NCBI RefSeq assembly: GCF_964283195.1
Contig: NZ_CAXYLH010000001.1
Source of the DNA: Paratractidigestivibacter sp003150175
Lineage (GTDB): Bacteria > Actinomycetota > Coriobacteriia > Coriobacteriales > Atopobiaceae
Length of the DNA stretch: 64,000 bases
Direction: 5' to 3' (one strand)
Part shown: one piece after another, positions 34,705 through 44,699 of the stretch
How positions within the stretch are numbered: position 1 is the stretch's first letter
How the letters are laid out: every line of letters starts with the position of its first letter
Translations under genes and position numbers: made by a program
The notes under the pieces: generated by a model
What the model was told of the DNA's origin: nothing
Database searches by the model: none
The model's input: only the letters and a program-made list of their open reading frames with translations

Positions 34705-35739
34705 TTAGTGAAGGTACTGCGAGCCGATCGACTTCTCGTAGGCCAGGAGCGCGTCGGCGTTCTTTTTCTCGTAGTCGTTGAGCGGCGAGGGCATCGAGTC
34801 GAACTCCTCGGAGGAATACCGCGGCACGTACCAGGACTTTCGCGAGAAGTACCGCGCGAGGTCGGCGTTGCGGAACGCGCGGCCGTGGCGAGCGAAGATC
34901 TCGTTGCGGGCGACGTAGAGCTCCCAGTCGGAAAGCCCGCCGAAGTCGGAGCTCGAGTAGTAGACCTTGTCGCTGTTCGGGAGGATGAAGTCGGCTGAGT
35001 CGATGTGCTCGACCACGGGCTGGACGACCACGACCTTGGTCGGAGACGAGGCGTCGGAGGACTTGCTCGACGAGTCGTCCTTCTTCTCGTCCTTCTTGTC
35101 TTCCTTCGGCGCGGGCGGGTTGTAGGTGAAGCCGACCGCGTCCCACGTGCGGTCGGAGCCGGCGGGCGCGATGGTCACGGAGCGCGGCGAGGTCGAGCCG
35201 GCGGGGATGTTGGACTGGAAGGTGAGCTGGTAGGTGCCCCCGCCGTTGGACACGAGGTCGCGCACGGTCGCGGAAGCGTTGGAGCCGTCAGAGTCCTTCT
35301 CGGTGACCGAGAAGTCCATCGCGGCGAGGCCGGAGGAGGGCTCGCCGGCGCCGTCGGTGATCCTCAGCGTCGCCACGACGGCGGGGCAGGCGGAGGCGTC
35401 GTTGCCGCTCACCTGGATCGTGAGCATGCTCTGGTCGGCTGCCTGCTGCTGCGCGGTCGAGTCGCTGTTGGCCTGGGCGATTCTCGGGATGACCACCGCG
35501 CCGCACACGACGCCGACGACGACCACGGCGGCGACCAGCGCCGCGATGACGGGCACGGGCACGCCGCCCTTCTTTGCCCCCGCGGGCTCGGCGGACTGGC
35601 CCGCAATGGAGGGCCTCTCGCGCACGACGGTCGCGTCGGCCGCATCGTCGCCGACGGCCCCGACCTTGACCCGCGCCCCGCACTCGGGGCAAAAGACGGA
35701 GTCGTCCTCGATTTGCTTTCCGCAGCTTGGGCAGAACAT
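34705..35739 (-). CDS. Zinc-ribbon membrane protein with C-terminal YARHG domain
   Basis: A 344-residue protein with a double-Cys zinc ribbon at the start (MFCPSCGKQIEDDSVFCPEC), a single helix near 60-85 (PVPVIAALVAAVVVVGVVCG), a folded extracytoplasmic part, a Lys/Asp/Ser-rich linker near 235-255, and a C-terminal YARHG domain (ELYVARNEIFARHGRAF, then SWYVPRYSSEEF). The YARHG domain is common in extracellular proteins of gut bacteria and has no settled function. RBS TTAGGAGC precedes the ATG. It probably anchors an envelope domain with a cytosolic zinc knuckle. Confidence 0.85.
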   Translation of the reverse strand: MFCPSCGKQIEDDSVFCPECGARVKVGAVGDDAADATVVRERPSIAGQSAEPAGAKKGGVPVPVIAALVAAVVVVGVVCGAVVIPRIAQANSDSTAQQQAADQSMLTIQVSGNDASACPAVVATLRITDGAGEPSSGLAAMDFSVTEKDSDGSNASATVRDLVSNGGGTYQLTFQSNIPAGSTSPRSVTIAPAGSDRTWDAVGFTYNPPAPKEDKKDEKKDDSSSKSSDASSPTKVVVVQPVVEHIDSADFILPNSDKVYYSSSDFGGLSDWELYVARNEIFARHGRAFRNADLARYFSRKSWYVPRYSSEEFDSMPSPLNDYEKKNADALLAYEKSIGSQYLH

Positions 35740-35794
35740 CGTTGCTCCTAACGTAATGGGCGGCAGGGCCCGTGGGCAGCGTAGCGTGCCGCTC

Positions 35795-36622
35795 TTAGCG
35801 CGACTGGCCGTCGTGCGTGCGGGTCTCCTGATAATTAGCGAGGTAGGCCGCGAACTCCGGCGAGGTGTCCGAGTTGCCGTCGCGCCACGCCTTGTGGTCG
35901 ATGATGGTGCTCTCGAACCCATAATACGCATCTATATAGGCGACGAGCCCGTCGAGCGCCTCGAGCTGGACCTTCGGGTAGTCGCCCGACCCGCCCACAT
36001 GGACGATCTCGATGCCGACCGACCAGGAGTTCATCCCATAGTCGGGGTGCGTCGGGCCGATGGGCTGCGTGCCGAGCTTGTCGTCGCGGGACTCGTCCTC
36101 GACGCCATAGAGCGCGTTCTTCCCCGCGTCGCCGAACCCGGCGTGGTGCGCGATCCGGTCCAGGGGCACGCACTGGGCAATCGAGCCGTCCTTGCCCACG
36201 ACGAAGTGCGCCGCGACGAGGTTGCCGTTCGATTCCCACCAGTCGATGGTGTCCGCCGGGGACGAGTCGCCCTCGGTATCGTGCAAGACGATGTACTTCT
36301 GGCAGTCGGCGGGCTTCGGGCCATGGTCGAGGTCTTCGTAGCAGCGCTCCGAGATGTGGAGAGAAGCGCGGAGGTCGTCGGCCAAGGACGCAGGGATGGG
36401 CGTTGCATCGGCTGGGTCGTCGCTCGCACCGCTCACATCATCTGCCTGCGCCTGGTTGTCCCCCGCATCGGGGACAGCATCCGCCGCGCGATCCTCGACG
36501 ACCCCTTTGGACCCCTCGGGCGCAGGGCCGCTTCCCGCGTCGACGGCGGGCGCGGCGCACCCGCCGAGCGCGAGCGCCAAGGACAGCGACGATCCAATAG
36601 AGATCAGAGTCTTAACCTTCAA
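35795..36622 (-). CDS. N-acetylmuramoyl-L-alanine amidase lipoprotein
   Basis: A 275-residue Amidase_2/PGRP enzyme that cuts the bond between MurNAc and the stem peptide. It has a lipoprotein signal (SLSLALALGGCAAP), an acidic low-complexity spacer, and the catalytic domain: IVLHDTEGDSS with a zinc-binding His near 110, AAHFVVGKDGSIAQ, HHAGFGDAGKN, SVGIEIVHVG, and IIDHKAWRD with the last His. The start is a TTG at 36622 after GGGGAGA; no ATG gives the signal peptide. CapA-like and YARHG proteins are its neighbours, so this is an envelope cluster. Confidence 0.9.
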   Translation of the reverse strand: MKVKTLISIGSSLSLALALGGCAAPAVDAGSGPAPEGSKGVVEDRAADAVPDAGDNQAQADDVSGASDDPADATPIPASLADDLRASLHISERCYEDLDHGPKPADCQKYIVLHDTEGDSSPADTIDWWESNGNLVAAHFVVGKDGSIAQCVPLDRIAHHAGFGDAGKNALYGVEDESRDDKLGTQPIGPTHPDYGMNSWSVGIEIVHVGGSGDYPKVQLEALDGLVAYIDAYYGFESTIIDHKAWRDGNSDTSPEFAAYLANYQETRTHDGQSR

Positions 36623-36749
36623 CCGTTCTCCCCCCGTTGATGTGGGGCCCTGACCCAAAAGCCCGCCGCAATTCTCGCGCTTCTTCTTGCCGCGAAAAGC
36701 GCGCCCGCCGCCAGCGTCTCGGTGCCGTCGCCCGCCCCAGCTTGGCGCC

Positions 36750-37991
36750 CTATGCCGTGAACTCGCAGGTCGCTGGATCGAAGCCGTCGCCCAGGCGACC
36801 GGCGCAGAAGTCGACGCACCATTGGCGGCTGAAGCCCCCGCAGCCCTCGTCTCGCCGGACGGCGTTTGCCGCGGCGAGCTCCTCGGTGTAATCCGCGAGC
36901 GAGTAGGTGCTGAGCTCCGGGCCGAAGGCCTTGTGCGTGACGAGCGGCGTGATGCCCGCCGCCGCAACCGAGCACTTCCCGCCCGAGAAGTCGAGCGTCA
37001 CGTGCCCGAGCGCCCCGACCATCCCATCCATGCGTGCCATCGTGGACACGAAGTTGCCGAGCGACCAGAACACCGGCACGCGCTTGCCCTCGGGCCCCTC
37101 GAGCCATTCGAAGGGCTGGATGACGTGCGGGTGGTTGCAGAACACGGCGTCCGCTCCGAGATCGACGAACTTCCTCGCCCAGTACGTCTGCACCCCGTCC
37201 GGGCCCTCGGCGTACTCGGTGCCGCAGTGCGGCGCGCAGATGATCGCGTCGGCGCCTGCGTCGCGCGCGGCGGCGAAGTCAGCCTCCACGCGGGCGTCAT
37301 CGAGCATGTTCACGCACCACGGCGCGTCGCTGGGCAGCGGGATGCCATTCGTTGTTGATGTGTAGTTGAGCAGCGCGATCTTGCGGCCCGCGCGCTCGAT
37401 CATCGGGACGGCGCGGGAGGCCTCCTCGGTGTCCGCGATGCCCGTGACCACGATGTCCGGGAAGCGCGAGCGCCAGTACGAGAGATCTGCCTCGATGCCC
37501 GGGAACCCGACGTCCAGCGCATGGTTCGACGCGTGAAGCGCCGCGTCGAAGCCAGCCGCGACCTCCGCGTCGGCAAACTCCTGCGAGCTGTTGAAGCACG
37601 GGTAGCCGGAGAACTCGAACGACGTCCCTCCGAGGATCGTCTCTTGGTCGAGCATCGCCACGTCGAGCGCCTCGATGATGGGCTTCACGTGCTCGAAGAT
37701 CCCGTCGTAGTTGCGCGAGCCGTCCTCGGCCACGCCCGACTTCCAGACCCAAGTATGCACGAGGATGTCGCCCACCATGCCCACGGTGACCTGCGCGTCC
37801 TTTGAGAGCGAGGCGCCGGTCTCCGAGCCGGCGCCTCCGGCCGCGTCGACGCCGCGATCATAGATCGTTTCTTTGGCTGCGGGCGCAGGACCGCCCACAG
37901 CAGACGCCCCGCCGGAGCACCCCGCGAGGCCCGCGGCGCCCATGCCGGCAATGAACGCGCGGCGAGAGAGGTTCTTGGACCAGACCCCCAT
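36750..37991 (-). CDS. CapA-family lipoprotein (PGA synthesis protein CapA-like)
   Basis: A 413-residue exported protein with a TAT-type SRRAFIAGMGAAGLAGC lipobox and a CapA metallophosphoesterase-like domain. Typical segments are VGMVGDILVHTWVWK near 70-84, DQETILGG, ALHASNHALDVG with NHxxD, and APHCGTEYAEGPDGVQ and NHPHVIQPFEW with the metal ligands. CapA proteins take part in poly-gamma-glutamate or polysaccharide handling; there are no capB/capC genes here, so the polymer is unknown. GGAGG precedes the ATG. Confidence 0.88.
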   Translation of the reverse strand: MGVWSKNLSRRAFIAGMGAAGLAGCSGGASAVGGPAPAAKETIYDRGVDAAGGAGSETGASLSKDAQVTVGMVGDILVHTWVWKSGVAEDGSRNYDGIFEHVKPIIEALDVAMLDQETILGGTSFEFSGYPCFNSSQEFADAEVAAGFDAALHASNHALDVGFPGIEADLSYWRSRFPDIVVTGIADTEEASRAVPMIERAGRKIALLNYTSTTNGIPLPSDAPWCVNMLDDARVEADFAAARDAGADAIICAPHCGTEYAEGPDGVQTYWARKFVDLGADAVFCNHPHVIQPFEWLEGPEGKRVPVFWSLGNFVSTMARMDGMVGALGHVTLDFSGGKCSVAAAGITPLVTHKAFGPELSTYSLADYTEELAAANAVRRDEGCGGFSRQWCVDFCAGRLGDGFDPATCEFTA

Positions 37992-38018
37992 TGTATCCTC
38001 CATCGTCGTGCGAGCTCA

Positions 38019-38072
38019 GGGACGGGCGTAGATTTCGCGCTGATTCTTTGCCGCTAAATCCGCGCCCGCCCC
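38019..38072. repeat. Imperfect hairpin of the GGGGCGGGCGCG family
   Basis: GGGACGGGCGTAGATTT at 38019-38035 pairs imperfectly with AAATCCGCGCCCGCCCC at 38056-38072. The GGGGCGGGCGCG.AT side is shared with 14842. A TTCTTTGC octamer sits in its loop. It lies downstream of asnS. Confidence 0.6.
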
Positions 38073-38083
38073 GAATCAACGGT

Positions 38084-39493
<1,410 letters not shown>

Positions 39494-39610
39494 AAGACTC
39501 CCTTAGGATGACGCGTATCTTGACTGCTCTACCGTACCCCATCGCGGCGCGAGCGGCTAGAATCTAGGCAACGCAAGACAAACATCGGCACCCAAGCGGC
39601 AGGAGAACCC

Positions 39611-40273
39611 ATGGAAGATTACAAACGCGAGTTCATCGACTTCATGGTCGAGAGCAACGTCCTCAAGTTCGGCGAGTTCACGCTCAAGAGCGGCCGCAAG
39701 TCGCCGTTCTTCATGAACGCGGGCGCCTATGTCACCGGCCACCAGCTCAAGAAGCTCGGCGAGTTCTACGCCAAGGCGATCCACGACAACTTCGGCGACG
39801 ACTTCGACGTGCTCTTCGGGCCCGCGTACAAGGGCATCCCCCTTTCCGTCGTGACCGCCGTCGCGTTCCACGACCTCTACGGCAAGGAGGTCAAGTACTG
39901 CTCCGACCGCAAGGAGGCCAAGGACCACGGCGCCGACAAGGGCAACCTGCTGGGCTACCAGCTCGCCGACGGCGACCGAGTGGTCATGGTCGAGGACGTG
40001 ACCACCTCCGGCAAGTCCATCGACGAGACCTACCCCAAGGTCATGGCCGCCGCGAACGTCGAGGTCAAGGGCCTCATCGTGAGCCTCAACCGCATGGAGG
40101 TCGGCAAGGGCGGCAAGGTCACTGCCCAGCAGGAGATCCAGGAGAAGTATGGCTTCCCGGTGGCCTCCATCGTGACCATGGCCGAGGTCGTCGAGGCACT
40201 CGACGGCAAGCTCATCACCCCCGAGCTCAAGGCCGCTATCGACGAGTACTACGCGCAGTACGGCGTGAAGTAG
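39611..40273 (+). CDS. pyrE: Orotate phosphoribosyltransferase
   Basis: Makes OMP from orotate and PRPP in pyrimidine synthesis. The 220-residue protein has FTLKSGRKSPFFMNAG near 23-38, FGPAYKGIPL near 71-80, and the PRPP-binding motif VMVEDVTTSGKS near 123-134. RBS AGGAGAA precedes the ATG. No other pyr genes are next to it. A long inverted repeat begins ten bases after the stop. Confidence 0.97.
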   Translation: MEDYKREFIDFMVESNVLKFGEFTLKSGRKSPFFMNAGAYVTGHQLKKLGEFYAKAIHDNFGDDFDVLFGPAYKGIPLSVVTAVAFHDLYGKEVKYCSDRKEAKDHGADKGNLLGYQLADGDRVVMVEDVTTSGKSIDETYPKVMAAANVEVKGLIVSLNRMEVGKGGKVTAQQEIQEKYGFPVASIVTMAEVVEALDGKLITPELKAAIDEYYAQYGVK

Positions 40274-40282
40274 CGAGAAACA

Positions 40283-40389
40283 GCAACGAGAAAGGGCCCG
40301 CCCGGGTTTCTCTTCGGCTCAGTCCTCGGCGCAAAGGACGCGCCTGCGGAGGTCGCCTACGAGAAGCCGCGGCGGGCCCTTTCTCGTTG
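40283..40389. repeat. 107-bp inverted repeat after pyrE
   Basis: CAACGAGAAAGGGCCCGCC at 40284-40302 is complementary to 40371-40389; inside, GGGTTTCTC and GAGAAGCCG extend the stem. Loop sequences may pair further. It could be a terminator, an mRNA 3' stabiliser or a palindromic repeat; no protein is coded in 40274-40640. Confidence 0.7.
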
Positions 40390-40475
40390 TCGCGTTCTCT
40401 TGGGTCCCGAAAAACCGGTCCGGACAAGAATGAACTGCGCGAAAAACTAAGACGCTTAAATGAAGACCACGCCGC

Positions 40476-40514
40476 AAGGGTCCGGCCCCGGAACTCCTCC
40501 GGGGCCGGACCCTT
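40476..40514. repeat. Perfect 17-bp hairpin in the pyrE downstream gap
   Basis: AAGGGTCCGGCCCCGGA and its exact complement are separated by five bases. No T run follows. It sits in the gene-free stretch between pyrE and the DUF559-like gene. Confidence 0.75.
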
Positions 40515-40640
40515 CAGCTTGGCCCGCCTCCTCCCGATGTTCCAACGGGCGGCGGTTCAAATATCTGTCGGGAGGCCCCGTTCTTTGCGGAGAGCGCGCT
40601 TCGGGCCAAACGCAGAGGGCTGGCTTCGGGCCAATTCCTC

Positions 40641-40783
40641 TCGCTCGCCCAGTTTATTTGTGACTTGCTGCACACTAAACGAGTACTAAGATCTTTGGCG
40701 ACTAATTTACCTGCGGTTTTATATCGTCAAAGAACTCCGATACCCCATACACCCCCAGCAAGTCACAAATAAACTGAGCAAGT
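40641..40783. repeat. Left flanking inverted repeat of the DUF559-like gene
   Basis: AGTTTATTTGTGACTTGCTG at 40651-40670 is an exact inverted match of 40756-40775, separated by 85 AT-rich bases. The core TTTATTTGTGACTTG recurs twice on the other side of the gene. Confidence 0.85.
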
Positions 40784-40806
40784 GCATCAGCGAGGCGTCC
40801 AAAGTC

Positions 40807-41970
40807 TTAGTCAAACACCAAATCGTGCCAATCCACAAACAACTGCGACCGTAAATCGCGAGTAGCGACCATCTGCGAGGCGGTCTTTTGCTTCCTCGGC
40901 TTACCGAGCGATTGCGCAACGATCTCGCAAAGGGCGTCGAATCGATCCGGCGAGCGAATTTGCTCGTGTGTGACGGGAAGCACTTGATACCCCATAAGCT
41001 CAAGTGCGGTCATGCGCTCCGAATCCGACAGATAGCTCCTTTGGTTGTTATGAAACGCTAGCCCTTGGCACTCCAAGTCGAGCTCTTCGCCCCAAACAAG
41101 GTCCCCGTAGCAGCAGTCTCGGTTCGCGAGCAGGCGCGCCTTTCCGGACAGCGGGATTCTTTTGTTATGCTCGAAGCCGCCGAGACCTTCCCCGCCAAGC
41201 CTTTTTGGAAGCCCCAAGAACATCCCCATTTGCACCTCGAAGGGCGAAGCAGCCTCGGGACAAACCAGCTCCGCTGCGCGGAGCAGCCTTTTACGCCCGC
41301 GGCTCGATTCGCTTCGCTCGGCGAAGGCCACAAGCTCCGCAGGCGTAACCAAAGGCTCGCGGATCCAAAGCTCAGAGAGCTTCCCGTCAGGCGTCGTACA
41401 AGGGGACCAACCGCCATACCGAGGCAAACCTCCAGCTTCGAGTCGTCTCTGAAGGAACCTGCGGATGGGCGCAGGAGCTCGATAAACAGCGAACGAACCG
41501 CACAGCTCGCTCGCGAGCATCACGGTCTTGATCAGCGACGAGCGGCCCGCGAGCTGCTGCAGGGTAAACGCAGGGGACGTTACGGCAAGTTCATCGGTCA
41601 GGTGCATCGACGTGACGACTTGCAGGGCACCGCCCCAAGCATGAAAGCGAACGACGGTCGACGCGTGGACATCTTTGGCCGAGCCCACAAGCACGTCCAC
41701 AGGTGCGCTCATGCCAGAAGCCAAGAGCAGGCATGCATCGCGAACGACTTGCGATACCTGTCCCGAGCGCCGCCATTTGGCACCGTCGCTCAGGCACGCC
41801 TTGCAGAGGGAAAGCTCTTGGACCATATCGAAGCGGAGACGCTCGATCTCGGAGCGCGAAAAATGCCTCTGCAAATCGGCATCATCGGCCAGCGCGCCTG
41901 TCAAAAGCCGGACAACGGGCGGGATACGCCAAAACTCGAAAGCCGATATGTCGCAAATCACTGTTTCCAT
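40807..41970 (-). CDS. DUF559-like (PD-(D/E)XK fold) protein of unknown function
   Basis: A 387-residue protein. The N-terminal two thirds start ICDISAFEFWRIPPVVRLL and match nothing I can name. The C-terminal 110 residues look like the Vsr/DUF559 endonuclease-like fold: GDLVWGEELDLECQG near 285-299 carries the Asp and Glu-x-Gln pair, followed by the DSERMTALELMGYQVLPV helix-strand. Start ATG 41970 has only a weak ribosome site (AGG). The gene is visibly richer in A and T than its neighbours and is bracketed by inverted repeats at both ends, so recent transfer is likely. An AbiEi-like antitoxin or regulator is an alternative; no partner toxin lies beside it. Confidence 0.6.
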   Translation of the reverse strand: METVICDISAFEFWRIPPVVRLLTGALADDADLQRHFSRSEIERLRFDMVQELSLCKACLSDGAKWRRSGQVSQVVRDACLLLASGMSAPVDVLVGSAKDVHASTVVRFHAWGGALQVVTSMHLTDELAVTSPAFTLQQLAGRSSLIKTVMLASELCGSFAVYRAPAPIRRFLQRRLEAGGLPRYGGWSPCTTPDGKLSELWIREPLVTPAELVAFAERSESSRGRKRLLRAAELVCPEAASPFEVQMGMFLGLPKRLGGEGLGGFEHNKRIPLSGKARLLANRDCCYGDLVWGEELDLECQGLAFHNNQRSYLSDSERMTALELMGYQVLPVTHEQIRSPDRFDALCEIVAQSLGKPRKQKTASQMVATRDLRSQLFVDWHDLVFD

Positions 41971-42060
41971 CGGCAAAGCCTATCATTGGCGGCCGACCGG
42001 ACGGTGCGCATCTCGGTAGGCGGCGCCTGGGCACGACCAACGTAAGGCGCACCATTTACA

Positions 42061-42200
42061 CTCAGTCGGTTTATTTGTGACTTGCATCCAATGCAGCAAG
42101 TATCAGGCTGAACAGCATGGATAAAATGCCTGGTAATTAGAACGGGCACGCCGCTGATACTCAGTCGAAGCGTCACAAGTCACAAATAAATCGAGCGAGG
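42061..42200. repeat. Right flanking inverted repeat of the DUF559-like gene
   Basis: GTTTATTTGTGACTTG at 42069-42084 and CAAGTCACAAATAAA at 42176-42190 form the arms; an inner pair AGTATCAG/CTGATACT lies inside. The arms share 15 bases with the left flank, giving four copies around one gene. Confidence 0.85.
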
Positions 42201-42263
42201 CAACTTACAGCCACCCCTGAACGCCGCTCAAAGCCCTTAGCGCAGCCAAACAAAGCGAAACAA

Positions 42264-42289
42264 GGGGCCGTCGGCGCTCCGACGGCCCC
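42264..42289 (-). terminator. Terminator of the DUF5692-TetR side
   Basis: GGGGCCGTCGG and CCGACGGCCCC form an 11-bp stem with a four-base loop. On the minus strand TTGTTTCGCTTTGTTTGG follows, a T-rich tail. Confidence 0.82.
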
Positions 42290-42319
42290 CTGTCCTAGGT
42301 TAACGAGTAGAACCAGCGC

Positions 42320-43327
42320 CTACGCCTGGTGGGCGTAGTCGACCTCGCCGCGGCGAGCAGTCGCCTGCTCCCAGTCGCTCGTGCCCACAAAGACGTCCTG
42401 CTTGTAGGGGTTCACGCCAAGCTTCTTTGCACGGTAGGCGATGTAGCCGATGGCAGCGATGTTCACGACGAGCGCCACGACGGACACGATGGTGGCGGCC
42501 ACGGGGCTCAGGTTGGAGTGCGTCACAAAGATGGACTCCTCCTGGAAGTACGGGAACACCTGCGCGAACATGCACCAGATGGCCAGCGTGAAGGCGCGGT
42601 TCTGGATCCAGCCGCCCTTGTTCCACAGCATGCCGGCGACGGTCGGCGCGAGCAGCAGCGCGAAGCCGCAGTACCAAGCATGGAACGGCAGGCAGTTGTA
42701 GGTGTAGCAGAAGTTCCAGATATCGTAGGCGATGATGTAGACCCAGGTCATGTCGGGCCACAGCATGTCAGTCTTGTCCTTGGAGGCGTAGACGCTCCAC
42801 CAGCCGGTCATGCAGAAGATGTTGATGATGCCGGCGATGCCGTTGAACACATTATTCCAGCCTGCGAGCTGCGTGGCGCCCTCGGAGGTCACCCAGGTGG
42901 TCTCGCCAAGGGCGAGGAAGTGGTAGGCGCTCTCGAAGTCGGATACGACGGCGATCATGATGTTGATGGCGACGATCACGAACGGCCAGGCACGGAACCA
43001 GTGCGCCTTGCCGATCTTTCCCCACTGGTACTTGATGGCGATGAAGCCCCAGCAGCCAGCGAGAGCGGCGTAGACCTTCGCGTAGTGGAACCAGCTGTTC
43101 TGGTACACGTGGGTGGGGTTGGTGAGCGCCCACTCGGCGCCGTTCGCCACGCCGATGCCGATGGCGACGCAGTAGATCGTCATCGCGAGCGGGGCCGCGC
43201 CAAAGATGATCGCTGCGCCCACCTTGCTCCGGCGCCCGACCTCGTTCAGGACGATGAGCCCCACGAACACCATGACCCAACCGAGCCAATGGATGGCCGT
43301 GTTGGAACCCCAGACGTCAAACAACAT
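42320..43327 (-). CDS. DUF5692 family membrane protein
   Basis: A 335-residue protein with about nine or ten hydrophobic helices and many aromatic residues. Typical stretches are IHWLGWVMVFVGLIVLNEVG near 12-31, a WNFCYTYNCLPFHAWYCGF segment near 218-236, and a cytosolic C-terminal tail. I recognise it as the DUF5692 group; function is unknown. GGAAAGGAAGG precedes the ATG. It follows a tetR gene on the same strand, which probably controls it; a transporter role is plausible but only by analogy. Confidence 0.75.
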   Translation of the reverse strand: MLFDVWGSNTAIHWLGWVMVFVGLIVLNEVGRRSKVGAAIIFGAAPLAMTIYCVAIGIGVANGAEWALTNPTHVYQNSWFHYAKVYAALAGCWGFIAIKYQWGKIGKAHWFRAWPFVIVAINIMIAVVSDFESAYHFLALGETTWVTSEGATQLAGWNNVFNGIAGIINIFCMTGWWSVYASKDKTDMLWPDMTWVYIIAYDIWNFCYTYNCLPFHAWYCGFALLLAPTVAGMLWNKGGWIQNRAFTLAIWCMFAQVFPYFQEESIFVTHSNLSPVAATIVSVVALVVNIAAIGYIAYRAKKLGVNPYKQDVFVGTSDWEQATARRGEVDYAHQA

Positions 43328-43452
43328 AGTGACCTTCCTTTCCTTGTATGACGCTATGCTCAGCGCGGCGCCGCGGGCGGCGTCGCGTCGTTGCCCATTC
43401 GACGGCCCGAGGAGCGCAGGCCCCAGGGCCGCGGCGGCCGAGCGCCGCAGAC

Positions 43453-44025
43453 CTACAGGTCGAGGTGCAGCGTATCGGCTATGAGGTCCTCCAAAACCTG
43501 GTCGTCGGCATCGGGATGCTGGCGCAAGAACCCGATCAGGCCAAAGACGAGCAGATAGAACGTCTCGTAGGTATGCTTGATCTCGATCTGGTGGTAGCGA
43601 GCGTAGTCGCGGGCCGTCGAGTCCGTGACGTAGCGGGCGATCGCCTCCGAGGCCCTCTGGAGGAACTGCAGGTACAGCGATGCGTTCTCGTCCTTGAGCA
43701 AGAGCTCGCGGAAGGCGTCGCGCTCGAAGAGAAGCTCGCGCAGGAGCTTCACGCAATCGCGCAGGGCGCCCGCGACGTCAAGCCGCGTTCGCGCCTCGTT
43801 CCATTCGCGTATGGCGGCGACGAAGCCCTCGGTATAGAAGTCGAGGATGGCGTCGGTGACGTCTTCTTTGCGGGCGAAGTAATGGTAGAAGAGGCTGCGC
43901 GTGATGCCGGCAGCCTCAGCGATGTCCTTGACCGAGGTGCGCTCGATTCCCTTCTGCTCGTAGAGCGCAAGGGCCGCGCGAACAATCTGCTCGCGGCGCG
44001 TGGCCGCGGTGGACGTCAGGTCCAT
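43453..44025 (-). CDS. TetR family transcriptional regulator
   Basis: A 190-residue regulator with the TetR helix-turn-helix: REQIVRAALALYEQKGIERTSVKDIAEAAGITRSLFYHYF, first 50 residues. The remaining helical part binds an unknown ligand. Its start region sits in a large palindrome (44031-44079) containing TTGACA-N3-TGTCAA, so it is probably autoregulated. The DUF5692 gene downstream is the natural target. Confidence 0.9.
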   Translation of the reverse strand: MDLTSTAATRREQIVRAALALYEQKGIERTSVKDIAEAAGITRSLFYHYFARKEDVTDAILDFYTEGFVAAIREWNEARTRLDVAGALRDCVKLLRELLFERDAFRELLLKDENASLYLQFLQRASEAIARYVTDSTARDYARYHQIEIKHTYETFYLLVFGLIGFLRQHPDADDQVLEDLIADTLHLDL

Positions 44026-44030
44026 GCGAG

Positions 44031-44079
44031 CTCCCCTCGTTATGGTGTTGACACTATGTCAATACCATAACGAGGGGAG
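44031..44079 (-). promoter_or_regulatory. 49-bp near-perfect palindrome over the tetR leader
   Basis: CTCCCCTCGTTATGGT.TTGACA mirrors the other half with a three-base centre and one mismatch per arm. The inner TTGACA-CTA-TGTCAA is a TetR-size operator. The arm nearest the gene holds the ribosome site GAGGGGAG, so in mRNA the 5' arm can mask it. Confidence 0.75.
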
Positions 44080-44110
44080 AGCTCCTCCGCAGCGAGCTCT
44101 CGGCAAGCGG

Positions 44111-44626
44111 CTAGATCCGGTCGACGAGCTCGTCGATTCCCTTCGAGGCGAGGTGCCCCGAAGCGGGGGCATAGTCCGGCGAGGGGTACCCGAGCGGGAA
44201 CATCCCCACGAGGTCGTAGCCTGCCATCTGGGGGAACGCCTCCTGGAGCGCCGGGGCGTCGAAGCAGGCGACCCAAGTGGTCCCGAGGCCCAGGTCCTGC
44301 GCCGCGAGCATGATGTGCGTCCCCACGATGCTCGCGTCGACATCCGCGAAGTTCGCGCCGTCGTACTTGCGGGTCCACGCCTCGTCGCGGGCGGCGCCGA
44401 GCACGATCACGACCTTTGCCCCGAAGCCGAAGCGCGTGGTGGCGTTGAGGCGGGCGAGCGCCTCGGGGTCCGTGACCACCCAAGCATGCCAGGGCTGCTT
44501 GTTGCACGCGGTCGGGGCCACACGGGCGGCCTCGAGCAGCGCGTCCACCTTCTGCGGCTCGACCGGCTGGTCGGTGAACTCGCGGCAGGAATAGCGCTCG
44601 TAGGCGAGGGTGAGGAAATCGGTCAT
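44111..44626 (-). CDS. Nitroreductase family protein
   Basis: A 171-residue FMN-dependent oxidoreductase of the nitroreductase family. RYSCREFTDQPVE near 11-23, ARVAPTACNKQPWHAWVV near 34-51 and the C-terminal GMFPLGYPSPDYAP are standard FMN-contact segments. The short length fits the compact clade. GAAAGGACC precedes the ATG. It may share a transcript with tetR and DUF5692 (85-base gap), although the palindrome between them suggests a second promoter. Confidence 0.9.
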   Translation of the reverse strand: MTDFLTLAYERYSCREFTDQPVEPQKVDALLEAARVAPTACNKQPWHAWVVTDPEALARLNATTRFGFGAKVVIVLGAARDEAWTRKYDGANFADVDASIVGTHIMLAAQDLGLGTTWVACFDAPALQEAFPQMAGYDLVGMFPLGYPSPDYAPASGHLASKGIDELVDRI

Positions 44627-44699
44627 GATCGTGGTCCTTTCTGTTTGACTGCCTGGTCTGCGGGCACCTGGTCAGGGAGCGGAGTCGACGACGCGCGGC

